The position numbers and the translations under genes were made by a program. A model generated the notes under the pieces. That model made no database searches and was not told the DNA's origin. It worked only from the letters and a program-made list of their open reading frames with translations. This document shows positions 42,463-51,141 of a stretch of 51,598 nucleotides of DNA, one piece after another. The stretch comes from Rubrolithibacter sp043763625 (GTDB taxonomy: Bacteria > Bacteroidota > Bacteroidia > Sphingobacteriales > Sphingobacteriaceae), in contig JAYULL010000082.1 in NCBI GenBank assembly GCA_043763625.1, positions 1 to 51,598 on the forward strand, written 5' to 3'. Numbering within the stretch: the first letter of the stretch is position 1; each line of letters starts with the position of its first letter.

Positions 42463-43989
42463 TTAATATCCGGGATTTTGGTCTTTTTGTTCGATCTTGT
42501 CGTTATTATCGATTTCGGATTGAGGTATTGGAAGCAATTCCTTAAACCCGGCAATCGGGTCGATCTTAATTTTGTTGTTTCTTCTCCAACGAAGAATGTC
42601 GCGAGCTCTTACTTGTTCGCCCGCTAACTCTACACGCCGTTCATGAACAACGGCTTTGAATACTTCATCCTTATTTGATACAGGATAGTTAGCCGTAGGA
42701 TAAGGCGGCATTTGAACGTCGTCTCTATTTCTTACCTGATTTAGATAGCCCACCGCGACATTTAAATTTCCCAGTTCGTTTTCGCATTCGGCTAACATTA
42801 ATATTGCATCAGCATAACGCATAATTCGGTGATTAATGCCGGAAGTGCCGTAACCTCCGGGGTCAGCTTTATACAAAATAGAATATTTAGCCCACGATAC
42901 TTTGGTTGTTGCGCCTTCGAGGGTAGAGGTGTTACCTTGAACTTGGTTATCGGTCAAGGTATTTGCTCCGTTATTATACTTATCACCTGTTATCCAAAAA
43001 GTGTATGCCCTACGAGGGTCTGTTTTCGGATCGCCTTTCGTTGTGCTTTCAAACTCGGCAATTATACTGTTAGACGGTATTACATTTCGCCAGCCGGTAG
43101 GTGAATACTCTTGAGTCCTTGTGCTCCTTTCTTGAGCACCCCAGCTAGGATCATCGCCGTCGCCCATCCAGTTTACATCACCCGCCGAAGAAAATCCTAC
43201 TTCAAAAACTGACTCCTTATTCCATTCATTTTCTTCTCTGAAGTTGTCTGCATACTTAATCGTTTTAAGATTGTATACTCCCAAAGCTGTCATTTTTTCC
43301 AGCTCATTTTTTGCGGAAGTATAATCTCCTTGATTAATATAAGCTCGAGCTTGGAGCATTTGAGCTGCCCCTTTAGTTGCACGCCCCTGTTCATTTTCAT
43401 GTTTAACAGGTAATGCTAACTGCGCATCTGTTAAATCTTGCTTAATCAAGCTGTAAACCTCCGCTTCAGATGCACGCGGTTGGTTTTGACTAATAGATGT
43501 AGCCACTGACGTTTGCAAGGGAACTCCTCCCCACAATGTGACAAGTTCCATGTAGCACCATGCTCTCAAAAATTTGGCTTCTCCAATGGCCTTTAAAATA
43601 GCAGGATCCTCAGATTTCGGGGCAAAATTAATAACGGTATTTGCCCGAAGGATTGAGTGGTAAAGGCCGTTCCACACAGATTCACTTACTGCATTAGATG
43701 CTGTTTGAGAACCCGTGAGAATTTGATTTCTTGGAACTTCTAATTGACCACCACCCGAGGCCATATCGTCAGAACGGAGATCATGAAGGAAAAAATACTC
43801 TCTACCTACTAAATTATTGCTTTGAATCAAAGCGTAGATTGAATTAACAGCCTTAGTCATTTCTGCTGCCGTCTTAAAGTATTTTTCAGGAGTTAAGTCA
43901 TTAGGGTTTCTTTTATCCAATATATCTTGGTTGCAAGAAACTGTCACTATCATTGCTGCTAAAAAAACAGCTATTTTGCTTCTTTTCAT
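42463..43989 (-). CDS. SusD/RagB-family nutrient-binding lipoprotein
   Basis: The 508-residue protein has a lipoprotein signal (IVTVSC, Cys19). The SusD fold is shown by the N-terminal segment NPNDLTPEKYFKTAAEMTKAVNSIY, TPR-like helices (AKFLRAWCYMELVTLWGGVPL) and the C-terminal segment VHERRVELAGEQVRARDILRWRR. It caps the SusC pore at the cell surface and captures the substrate. It is 17 bases downstream of the SusC gene on the same strand. Confidence 0.93.
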   Translation of the reverse strand: MKRSKIAVFLAAMIVTVSCNQDILDKRNPNDLTPEKYFKTAAEMTKAVNSIYALIQSNNLVGREYFFLHDLRSDDMASGGGQLEVPRNQILTGSQTASNAVSESVWNGLYHSILRANTVINFAPKSEDPAILKAIGEAKFLRAWCYMELVTLWGGVPLQTSVATSISQNQPRASEAEVYSLIKQDLTDAQLALPVKHENEQGRATKGAAQMLQARAYINQGDYTSAKNELEKMTALGVYNLKTIKYADNFREENEWNKESVFEVGFSSAGDVNWMGDGDDPSWGAQERSTRTQEYSPTGWRNVIPSNSIIAEFESTTKGDPKTDPRRAYTFWITGDKYNNGANTLTDNQVQGNTSTLEGATTKVSWAKYSILYKADPGGYGTSGINHRIMRYADAILMLAECENELGNLNVAVGYLNQVRNRDDVQMPPYPTANYPVSNKDEVFKAVVHERRVELAGEQVRARDILRWRRNNKIKIDPIAGFKELLPIPQSEIDNNDKIEQKDQNPGY

Positions 43990-44006
43990 TTTACTTGTAT
44001 TAAATG

Positions 44007-47000
44007 TTAAAACCCAACCTGTATTCCAAACAAAAATGTTCTCGGCTGCGGAAACTGACCATAATCGATTCCGCTTGTTAGAGCTGCTCCGAACCTGGAA
44101 CCAATTTCAGGATCATAACCGGTGTATTTTGTAAGGGTCAATAGATTTTGAGCGGAGACATAAATCCGAGCGCTATTGAAAGGACTTTTGGACGTGTTAC
44201 TGAGCAATCCTTTTTTAAGGTCGTATCCAATCATTAGGTTTTTCAACCTAAGGTAAGAGCCGTCTTCAACGAACCGATCAGAAGTTCTAGCGTTTCCGTT
44301 CGGGTCTCCATCCACCGCACGAGGTATCTCGGTATTGGTATTAGTAGGCGTCCAAGCGGTTAAAACTTCCTTTCCGGCCCCAAATAAGCGAAGCATACCT
44401 TGGGTCAAAACTTTAGTCCCGTTATATATTTCGTTTCCCTGCTGCCCTTGAAAAAATAGAGTTAGATCGAAGTTTTTATATCCTGCATTAAAATTTAACC
44501 CGTAGGTATAATCGCTGATAAAACTTCCCAGTTTAGTCCGATCATCGGCAGTAATAACGCCATCGCCGTTTATATCTTTGAACTTAATATCGCCGGGGCG
44601 AGTGAATTTGCCCTTATTGGAAGGGTCGTTATATGCTGCCATATCTACTGTTACTTTATCTTCCTTGAAGGGAAGGTTTTGAACAGCGGCTACAGGCTTG
44701 CCGTTAGCATCTATTATTTCGTTGACATTCTGAAATAGGCCGTCAGTTTTCCAACCGTAGAAATCTTGCACAGACTCTTTCAGGGCAGTTCTGGTAATTG
44801 CCTCATTTCCGTAGTCCCCGTTTGCACCTGCATAAATAGGAGAAGAAGTTTTGTCTCCAAAGCTCTTTACTGAGTTTAGTAGCGTCGAGATATTTCCGGA
44901 AACGTTCCAGGTGAAGTCTCCCGATTGTTTAGAATAGCCCGCTTGAAGCTCAAAACCCTTATTATCCATAGACCCGGTATTTAACAGCGGATTTACACTA
45001 AAACCGATTGAACCCGGTAGCGGTACTTGAAGCAAAAGGCCTTCGGTTCTGCGAACATAATATTCCGCCTGAATTGTTAAAGCGTTATTCCAGAATCCCA
45101 GATCAACACCCACATTCGTCATTTTGGTAAACTCCCAAAATAAATCTTCATTGCTAATTGAGTTAAAATAAGCACCTGTAGCTCTGCTGTCACCAAATAT
45201 AGCGGCAGTATTTTGTTGCAAAGTAGCCTGCCAAGGATAATTACCGAGCGCACCTGAATTAAAGCCAAGCTTACCCCAACTTCCTCTTATCTTCAACTCG
45301 GAAAGATTTTTAAAACCTTGCATAAACGGTTCTTCGGAAATTCTCCAACCTGCGGATATAGAAGGGAAGTTTTGCCATTTATGACCGGGAGCCCAAATCG
45401 AATTTCCATCCCGTCGAATTGAAGCTTTTAAAATATATTTGTCTTTATAGTCATAATTCAGTCTGCCTAAGTAGGACAACAGCTCTCTTTCACCTAAGCC
45501 CCCACTTAATCCTAAGTCGCTTAAACTTGAAGTTACCTCTCGCAGTTCATTGGTGGTGTAATTTCCGCCTCCAAATAAGTTTCTGTTTCTTCCGGACTGT
45601 CTCTCAAACACTCCTGTCGCCTTAAAATGATGTTCCTCAATTGTTTTTTCAAAATCTAGTTGGTTAGAAAGATAAATGTTCCTATTGTAATTTTGGCTTT
45701 GTTCTACTCTGTTTAAAGCTCTTGCATTAAAACTTTCATTATAAATAGGCTGATTATTTCTAGTTAAATTATTTAGGTAATTAATGCCGCCTGTAAGTCG
45801 ATAACTTAACGCATTCCAAATTTTTGCTTCAGCAAACGCAGTTCCTAAAATTTTAACATTGCCGGTTCTGCTTAAATCTTGCAAGGCTACCCGTACCGGG
45901 TTTTGCGGGTCGGAGCCATCGTCTCCACTCGGTCCTCTATATCCGCCGGATAATGTTGGATCTTTAACCGGGATGTAAGGAACATTCTGAATAGTGTGCT
46001 TAAGTTGAGTTCTGCCGCCGGCATTGTTTTCACTTAAGATATTTTCGGTAACTAATGTTAGGGTTTGGCCAAAGGTGAAGATTTTACCAATACTGTGATC
46101 TGAATTAACTCTGAAATTGTAACGATCATAATTCGTTCCTGACATTATACCGTCTTGCTTAAAATATCCTCCGGATGCATAGAACCTGGAATTTTCCCCG
46201 GCTGTTGCTAAAGATAAATTCGTTTGGCTAATAGGAGCTGTTCTAAACATCTCCTTCTGCCAATCAGTGTTTGATTGACGATAAGTTTGAGTGGCTCCTG
46301 CATAAATAGGATCATCCAATTTGCTAAAACGAGCCGGGAGAGCCGCACCTGCATTTTGCTTAAGCATAGTACCGTATTTGATGTACTCTTCGGTGTTTAA
46401 TAAATCTAACTGCTTCCAAGCCGTTTGGTTTCCATAGTATGAATCGAAGTTAACTCGCAGCTTATCGGACTTATTGGGCTTTTTCGTAGTGACAATAACG
46501 ACTCCATTAGCACCGCGTGATCCGTAAATTGCAGAAGACGAAGCGTCGCGAAGAATATCAATAGACTGTATGTCGCGGCTATCAATCATGCTTAAATCCG
46601 CCTCCGGAAAACCGTCAATCACGTACAACGGATCCGATGCGTATTGAATAGATCCGATTCCGCGAATTCTTACTATAGGCGAAGCCCCTGGTGAACCGTT
46701 ATTAGTTACTACTACGCCGGGTACTCGCCCTTGGATAGCTTGGCGGGGATCGGGCACAGGCAGATCCGTAAGGTCCTTACCTTTTACTCTGCTTATTGCG
46801 TCGGTAACTGTTTTTCTAGACTGTGTGCCGTATCCAACTACCAACACCTCAGTTAAAGATGTCGACTCAGAAACCAGAGTAACGTTTATAGTAGTAGAAT
46901 TGCCTACCGCCACTTCTTGTGTTTTATAGCCGATATAAGTAAATACTAAAATCCCGTCGTTAGTACTAATTGAATAATTTCCATTTGCATCAGTCGAGGT

Positions 47001-47501
47001 TGAAGTGTTTGTACCTTTAACATTTACACTTACTCCCGGCAACGGGATTCCTTTTTCATCTGTAACTTTTCCTTTTACAATTGCTTGTATATCAATAGAG
47101 ATAATGCCTGCAAGTGGAGTTCCGGAATCAGAACTAACAAGATTTTTGCTTAATACTATCCGTTCGTTAATAACCTCGTAGGTAATTCCATTAGCCTTTA
47201 AAAGCTTGTCCAGCACTTCCTCAAGCTTCTCTCCACGTGCATTAATAGATACCTTTTTATCGGTCTCAACAACGTTTCGACTATAAACGAACTTCACTTT
47301 TTCGTCTTTGGCAAGCTTTTTCAGTACGCTTGACAGGCTTTGGTTATCAACCGATATCTCGACCGATTGGGTTAATACTGATTGAGCTCTGCCGGCATTT
47401 GCATAACTTACCCCGGTAAGTATTAGCACAATAAGTAGCTGGCTAAAGGTTAGTTTCATAATTTTCCACCAGTCAATTGGAGTTTGTAAGCTAAATTTCA
47501 T
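44007..47501 (-). CDS. SusC/RagA-family TonB-dependent transporter with N-terminal STN signalling domain
   Basis: The 1164-residue protein has a signal segment (about 15-40), an STN domain (about 48-105, SVEISVDNQSLSSVLKKLAK...GITYEVINERIVLS), a carboxypeptidase-regulatory domain (from KGKVTDEKGIPLPGVSV), a TonB-box/plug region with LVVGYGTQ, DPLYVIDG and YGSRGANGVVIV, and a barrel ending in F. The STN domain makes it a transducer that can signal to the FecR protein encoded just upstream. The ATG at 47501 is preferred; the frame is open 18 codons further, but that extension is not signal-like. Confidence 0.93.
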   Translation of the reverse strand: MKFSLQTPIDWWKIMKLTFSQLLIVLILTGVSYANAGRAQSVLTQSVEISVDNQSLSSVLKKLAKDEKVKFVYSRNVVETDKKVSINARGEKLEEVLDKLLKANGITYEVINERIVLSKNLVSSDSGTPLAGIISIDIQAIVKGKVTDEKGIPLPGVSVNVKGTNTSTSTDANGNYSISTNDGILVFTYIGYKTQEVAVGNSTTINVTLVSESTSLTEVLVVGYGTQSRKTVTDAISRVKGKDLTDLPVPDPRQAIQGRVPGVVVTNNGSPGASPIVRIRGIGSIQYASDPLYVIDGFPEADLSMIDSRDIQSIDILRDASSSAIYGSRGANGVVIVTTKKPNKSDKLRVNFDSYYGNQTAWKQLDLLNTEEYIKYGTMLKQNAGAALPARFSKLDDPIYAGATQTYRQSNTDWQKEMFRTAPISQTNLSLATAGENSRFYASGGYFKQDGIMSGTNYDRYNFRVNSDHSIGKIFTFGQTLTLVTENILSENNAGGRTQLKHTIQNVPYIPVKDPTLSGGYRGPSGDDGSDPQNPVRVALQDLSRTGNVKILGTAFAEAKIWNALSYRLTGGINYLNNLTRNNQPIYNESFNARALNRVEQSQNYNRNIYLSNQLDFEKTIEEHHFKATGVFERQSGRNRNLFGGGNYTTNELREVTSSLSDLGLSGGLGERELLSYLGRLNYDYKDKYILKASIRRDGNSIWAPGHKWQNFPSISAGWRISEEPFMQGFKNLSELKIRGSWGKLGFNSGALGNYPWQATLQQNTAAIFGDSRATGAYFNSISNEDLFWEFTKMTNVGVDLGFWNNALTIQAEYYVRRTEGLLLQVPLPGSIGFSVNPLLNTGSMDNKGFELQAGYSKQSGDFTWNVSGNISTLLNSVKSFGDKTSSPIYAGANGDYGNEAITRTALKESVQDFYGWKTDGLFQNVNEIIDANGKPVAAVQNLPFKEDKVTVDMAAYNDPSNKGKFTRPGDIKFKDINGDGVITADDRTKLGSFISDYTYGLNFNAGYKNFDLTLFFQGQQGNEIYNGTKVLTQGMLRLFGAGKEVLTAWTPTNTNTEIPRAVDGDPNGNARTSDRFVEDGSYLRLKNLMIGYDLKKGLLSNTSKSPFNSARIYVSAQNLLTLTKYTGYDPEIGSRFGAALTSGIDYGQFPQPRTFLFGIQVGF

Positions 47502-47541
47502 ACATTTGGTTGTTTTGTTTTTGGTTAAAAAATGAGACAAT

Positions 47542-47579
47542 AAAGCCCACTGCAACCTACTCAGCGTTTTTGCGGGCTT
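47542..47579 (-). terminator. Possible hairpin between FecR and SusC genes
   Basis: AAAGCCC (47542-47548) pairs with GGGCTT (47574-47579) around a loop of about 25 bases; the minus strand then reads TTTATTG. It could end the sigma/FecR transcript before susC. The long loop makes this weak. Confidence 0.3.
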
Positions 47580-47676
47580 AATAAAAATTAGCCGGGAGTG
47601 GTAACGACACTGCCGGTTTTCTTGAAATCAATCCGTGTTGTTTACTTCATGTACAGTTAAGGTTTTAATTATTTAG

Positions 47677-48690
47677 TTAGTTGTTGGTTTTACGTTTTAT
47701 TAAAATAATCTCGTTGCTTATTTCGTAATCCACATTCAGTGATTTACCCATAATTTCTAACACGGAAGCCAAGTTCATATCGTTAAAGTCCGCGTTTAAA
47801 ACATATCCTTCCAACTCTTTATCGCCCCCGGCATTAATTTGCGTTTTAAACTCTTTATTTAACACATCAATTACTTCGCTCACCGGTTTATTTTCAAAAG
47901 ACATGGTAGCTTTTTCCCACATATGAACTGTGGAAATCTTCTTTTCTAAATCTTTTTTAAGCTTATCCTCGTCTTTTAAATAAATAACCTTTTGTGTCGG
48001 AAACAGCATTACTTCCGATTTTGCTCTCTTAGGTATGCTTACCGATACTTTTCCGGTTACAACAGAAACCTCGGTCGGTTTACTCTCGTAAGCCTTTATT
48101 AAAAAGCTAGTCCCCCAAACTCGGGTAATCACTCCGCCGCTATATATTATAAAGGGATGGGCATGATCTTTAGTCACTTCAAAAAAAGCCTCACCTTTCA
48201 TTTTTACCTCTCTTAGATCACCTGAAAACTTATTTGGGTATTCCAAACTACTGTTGGGACTAAGCCAAACAACGCTATTGTCCGGCAATATAGTTCGCAC
48301 AATATTCTTGCTGTAGTTTACTGTTTTAGCGAACGGGAGATTAGCAGATTTATAAGATTCAACAATAACTTTACTCTCCTTGTCATAAAACAAAGCATTA
48401 AAAATTAATAAAATAGCAGCCGCAACACCTGATAGGGCAGTAATGGTACGATAAATCGTCCGAGTCGTTTTTCTTTTATTTGATTCCGCCTGTTCTTCAA
48501 AACAGGGATCAGAGATTATTTTATTAAATAATTTAGATCTTAACTCTCTTTTTTCCTCATTAGACAAGCTTAAATCCGAGGTATTATCGAACGAATTATA
48601 CCAATCCTCAACTAAAGCACCTTCCGCTTCGGTACAATTATTATTTAAATAGCCTTTAATAAGTTCTGCCGATAATTCAGGTTTCATCAA
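47677..48690 (-). CDS. FecR-family anti-sigma regulator
   Basis: The 337-residue protein has a cytoplasmic N-terminal helical part that should hold the sigma factor, one membrane helix (about 83-101), a periplasmic FecR beta domain (about 110-215) and a C-terminal DUF4974/STN-like domain (about 262-335, VIDVLNKEFKTQI...VLEIMGKSLNVDYEI). The last part can pair with the STN domain of SusC, passing ligand binding to sigma release. It lies 90 bases after the sigma gene. An alternative start is the second Met, one codon in. Confidence 0.92.
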   Translation of the reverse strand: MMKPELSAELIKGYLNNNCTEAEGALVEDWYNSFDNTSDLSLSNEEKRELRSKLFNKIISDPCFEEQAESNKRKTTRTIYRTITALSGVAAAILLIFNALFYDKESKVIVESYKSANLPFAKTVNYSKNIVRTILPDNSVVWLSPNSSLEYPNKFSGDLREVKMKGEAFFEVTKDHAHPFIIYSGGVITRVWGTSFLIKAYESKPTEVSVVTGKVSVSIPKRAKSEVMLFPTQKVIYLKDEDKLKKDLEKKISTVHMWEKATMSFENKPVSEVIDVLNKEFKTQINAGGDKELEGYVLNADFNDMNLASVLEIMGKSLNVDYEISNEIILIKRKTNN

Positions 48691-48780
48691 AAAAGTTAAA
48701 TTGGCTTTAAAAAGTATGTCAGTTATTAAAAGAGTTACCCCTACTTGTACCTCTATTATTTTACCGAAAAGGTCGAAATT

Positions 48781-49377
48781 TTAATTAAGAGTAAGTAGAG
48801 CAATCATTACAAGAATTTCGTTAAGGCTTAGCCTCAATCGTTTCAATGCTTTTGTGAGATGGTTTTCAACAGTTTTTTCCGATAATCCCAGTTCTGCCGC
48901 AATTTCTCGGTTTGATTTATTCTCGTTTCTGCTGAGCTCAAAAACAGTACGACATTTAGGCGGAAGGCTGTTAACTTCCCTTTTCATGCTTTCGGCGAGT
49001 TGCTTTACGTTGATAATGTCTTCTATAGAATCATTAATGTAACTGCTTTCCGGTAACTCTAAAGTGCTTTTGTACTTATTCCTAACTATTTCTTTATCAA
49101 TGGCATTTAGCACGAGATATTTTATGGAGGTATATAAATATCCTTCTATTGAGGCAGTTATTTTTATTTCTTTTCTATTGATCCAAAACTTAGTAAAAAA
49201 ATCCTGAACAATTTCTTCCGCAGCTTCCTTTGATCTAAGACGTTTATAAGCAGCTATATAAAGTTTATCCCAATATCTTTCATAAAAAAGCTTAAATGCC
49301 TTAAATGCTGATTCGTCATATTTTAATAAAGCAAGCAAATCTTCATCACTAAGCAAATCTACTTTTTTCATTCGCAC
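48781..49377 (-). CDS. ECF RNA polymerase sigma factor (Bacteroides expansion family type)
   Basis: The 198-residue protein has sigma region 2 (FKLFYERYWDKLYIAAYKRLRSKEAAEEIVQDFFTKFW, about 28-70) and region 4 (LPPKCRTVFELSRNENKSNREIAAELGLSEKTVENHLTKALKRLR, about 137-184) with no region 3, the ECF layout. With the FecR and STN-SusC genes it forms a regulatory trio that should activate the susCD locus on substrate binding. Starts at 49377 or two codons later. Two palindromes (49396-49429) lie directly upstream. Confidence 0.93.
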   Translation of the reverse strand: MRMKKVDLLSDEDLLALLKYDESAFKAFKLFYERYWDKLYIAAYKRLRSKEAAEEIVQDFFTKFWINRKEIKITASIEGYLYTSIKYLVLNAIDKEIVRNKYKSTLELPESSYINDSIEDIINVKQLAESMKREVNSLPPKCRTVFELSRNENKSNREIAAELGLSEKTVENHLTKALKRLRLSLNEILVMIALLTLN

Positions 49378-49395
49378 AATAGTTTAACAGGCGGT

Positions 49396-49429
49396 TAGTT
49401 ACGCGTTAACTACAACATTAAATAATGTT
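49396..49429. repeat. Two adjacent palindromes upstream of the sigma gene
   Basis: TAGTTA/TAACTA (49396-49401 and 49407-49412, 5-base centre) is followed immediately by the perfect AACATTA-AA-TAATGTT palindrome (49414-49429). They lie 19-52 bases before the sigma gene ATG, in the 186-base gap shared with the divergent epimerase-like gene. Confidence 0.5.
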
Positions 49430-49563
49430 ATGTTAAAAGGGAATACTAAGGTGAGCAATTTTTCCAGATTTATCAATATATTAGTTACGTTTTTTTCGGC
49501 CTTAGGAGTTCAAATAGTTGCTTTAATAAATGCAATGGTTAATTTTATTCTTATTTATTTTAA

Positions 49564-50430
49564 ATGATAACTTTAGAAAATGAGTTTATTAAGGCGACCG
49601 TAAAAGAAGCAGGAGCTGAGCTATCGAGTCTCTATGGTAAAAAAACAAGAATTAACTACTTGTGGAACGGGGATCCTAACTTTTGGAGTCGGCACTCGCC
49701 GGTATTGTTTCCGATTGTAGGCGGCTTAAAAAACGACAGTTACAATTATAAAGGTAAGCGGTACGGGCTGGAGAAACATGGTTTTGCTCGAGATTCAACT
49801 TTTAATGAAGAGCATGTAACAGAGTCTTCTGCCACTTTCTCGCTTAGTGATACTCCCGATACACGTTTTAAATATCCTTTTAAATTCATACTTAAAATTC
49901 ATTATTCCCTGTCGGGAGACACACTTGAGGTAGGGTATGAGGTGATCAATCCCGACATGGAAATTCTGTTATTTTCAATAGGTGCTCATCCGGCTTTCAC
50001 AGTGCCTTTTATTGAAAATACCCGTTATGAGGATTATTATTTAGAGTTGGATAAAGAAGAGAATGCAGGAATTTGGCCCATTGAAGGAAATCTAATCGGC
50101 GGGGAAGCTGAGCCTTTTCTGAGTAACAGCAAAAGAATTAATCTTAAAGATGAGCTTTTTTACGAAGATGCATTGGTGTTTAAAAATCTTGCTTCTGCAC
50201 AAGTATCTCTACTCAATTCAAAAACAGAAAATGGTATAACTGTACGTTTTTCGGATTTTCCTTACCTGGGCATTTGGGCTGCGAAGAATGCTCCTTTTGT
50301 TTGCATAGAACCTTGGTGTGGTATAGCAGATTCAGTAAATCACAATCAAGAGTTTTCGGAAAAAGAAGGGATAATTAAACTTGACGGAAATTCAAGCCGG
50401 ACAGTCAAATGGGCGATAAGATGCTTTTAA
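49564..50430 (+). CDS. Aldose-1-epimerase family protein (LacX/YeaD-like)
   Basis: The 288-residue protein has the galactose-mutarotase-like beta sandwich. Recognisable motifs are HSPVLFPIVG, KHGFAR (His72, Arg76), SIGAHPAF (His141) and CIEPWCG with a likely base glutamate near 259. It interconverts alpha and beta anomers of aldoses or hexose phosphates. Substrate is not readable. It ends one base before the convergent small unknown gene. Confidence 0.88.
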   Translation: MITLENEFIKATVKEAGAELSSLYGKKTRINYLWNGDPNFWSRHSPVLFPIVGGLKNDSYNYKGKRYGLEKHGFARDSTFNEEHVTESSATFSLSDTPDTRFKYPFKFILKIHYSLSGDTLEVGYEVINPDMEILLFSIGAHPAFTVPFIENTRYEDYYLELDKEENAGIWPIEGNLIGGEAEPFLSNSKRINLKDELFYEDALVFKNLASAQVSLLNSKTENGITVRFSDFPYLGIWAAKNAPFVCIEPWCGIADSVNHNQEFSEKEGIIKLDGNSSRTVKWAIRCF

Positions 50431-50431
50431 T

Positions 50432-50836
50432 TTAGCTCGCTTTACCGCCATCTGATTTGATGCGATGTTGCATTTCTGCATAAATAGGCTCAAAATCTTT
50501 TAATATTTCCATTGCCATTTTATCACCACTGTATGCTTGGCTTTTAAGTTTTTCGTAGTAAGCTTCTGTATCTTCCCACTCTTTTTTACGTAGAGTTACT
50601 TGCGCATCGGCTAACTGACTTATAAAATCTTGCAACTCCACGCTCATAACATCTATGGCGTCGTAATCTTTATCTGTTTTTTCAGGCTTCTCAGTTAAGG
50701 TTTTAATTTTATCTCCCAACTCAATGATAAAGGCCGTCATTTCGGTTAACTTATGCGGAGTAAGGTTTTTTAAAGACTCTAAATAGAAGTTAAATTGTTC
50801 TTTCAATTCTGTCGATTGTAGTTGTGTGTTTGCCAT
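50432..50836 (-). CDS. Small helical protein of unknown function
   Basis: The 134-residue acidic/lysine-rich protein has no signal peptide, no membrane helix and no cysteine. It is predicted almost wholly helical, with heptad-like segments (ELKEQFNFYLESLKNL, VELQDFISQLADAQVTLRKKEWEDTEAYYEKL). I do not recognise the family. Stops of this gene and the epimerase-like gene are one base apart. Confidence 0.65.
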   Translation of the reverse strand: MANTQLQSTELKEQFNFYLESLKNLTPHKLTEMTAFIIELGDKIKTLTEKPEKTDKDYDAIDVMSVELQDFISQLADAQVTLRKKEWEDTEAYYEKLKSQAYSGDKMAMEILKDFEPIYAEMQHRIKSDGGKAS

Positions 50837-51141
50837 TAAGAAAGAGTAAGTTTTCCAAACTCTTACGGCTTGCTTTTAATTTATGTTACAATCAATTTAA
50901 ATCTAAAGGTGTAAATCCACGTGAAAACATGCTATAATACGCAAATTTTAAGGCGAATTATCAACAGTTAGGACACGACGATATATAAAAAAATTTCGTT
51001 AAACATCACCTAAAAAATACATTTTTCACTTATTTATTAACTTCTTATTTCTAAAGTTTCTCAGTAGTTTATTCGTCAAAAAAATACTCACCGCGTCAAA
51101 CGATTTTTTCCGGGAGCTGTTGGAATTTAAAAGTGAAGAAT
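50837..51141. other. 305-base AT-rich intergenic region
   Basis: The gap lies between a minus-strand gene and a plus-strand gene, so promoters for both should lie here, but I see no perfect TAnnTTTG box in either direction. No RNA gene, long repeat or terminator is recognisable. Confidence 0.4.

Noticed and set aside
47502..47555. 18-codon N-terminal extension of SusC
   Set aside because: Precedes the signal segment and is not typical of SusC leaders; the ATG at 47501 fits better.
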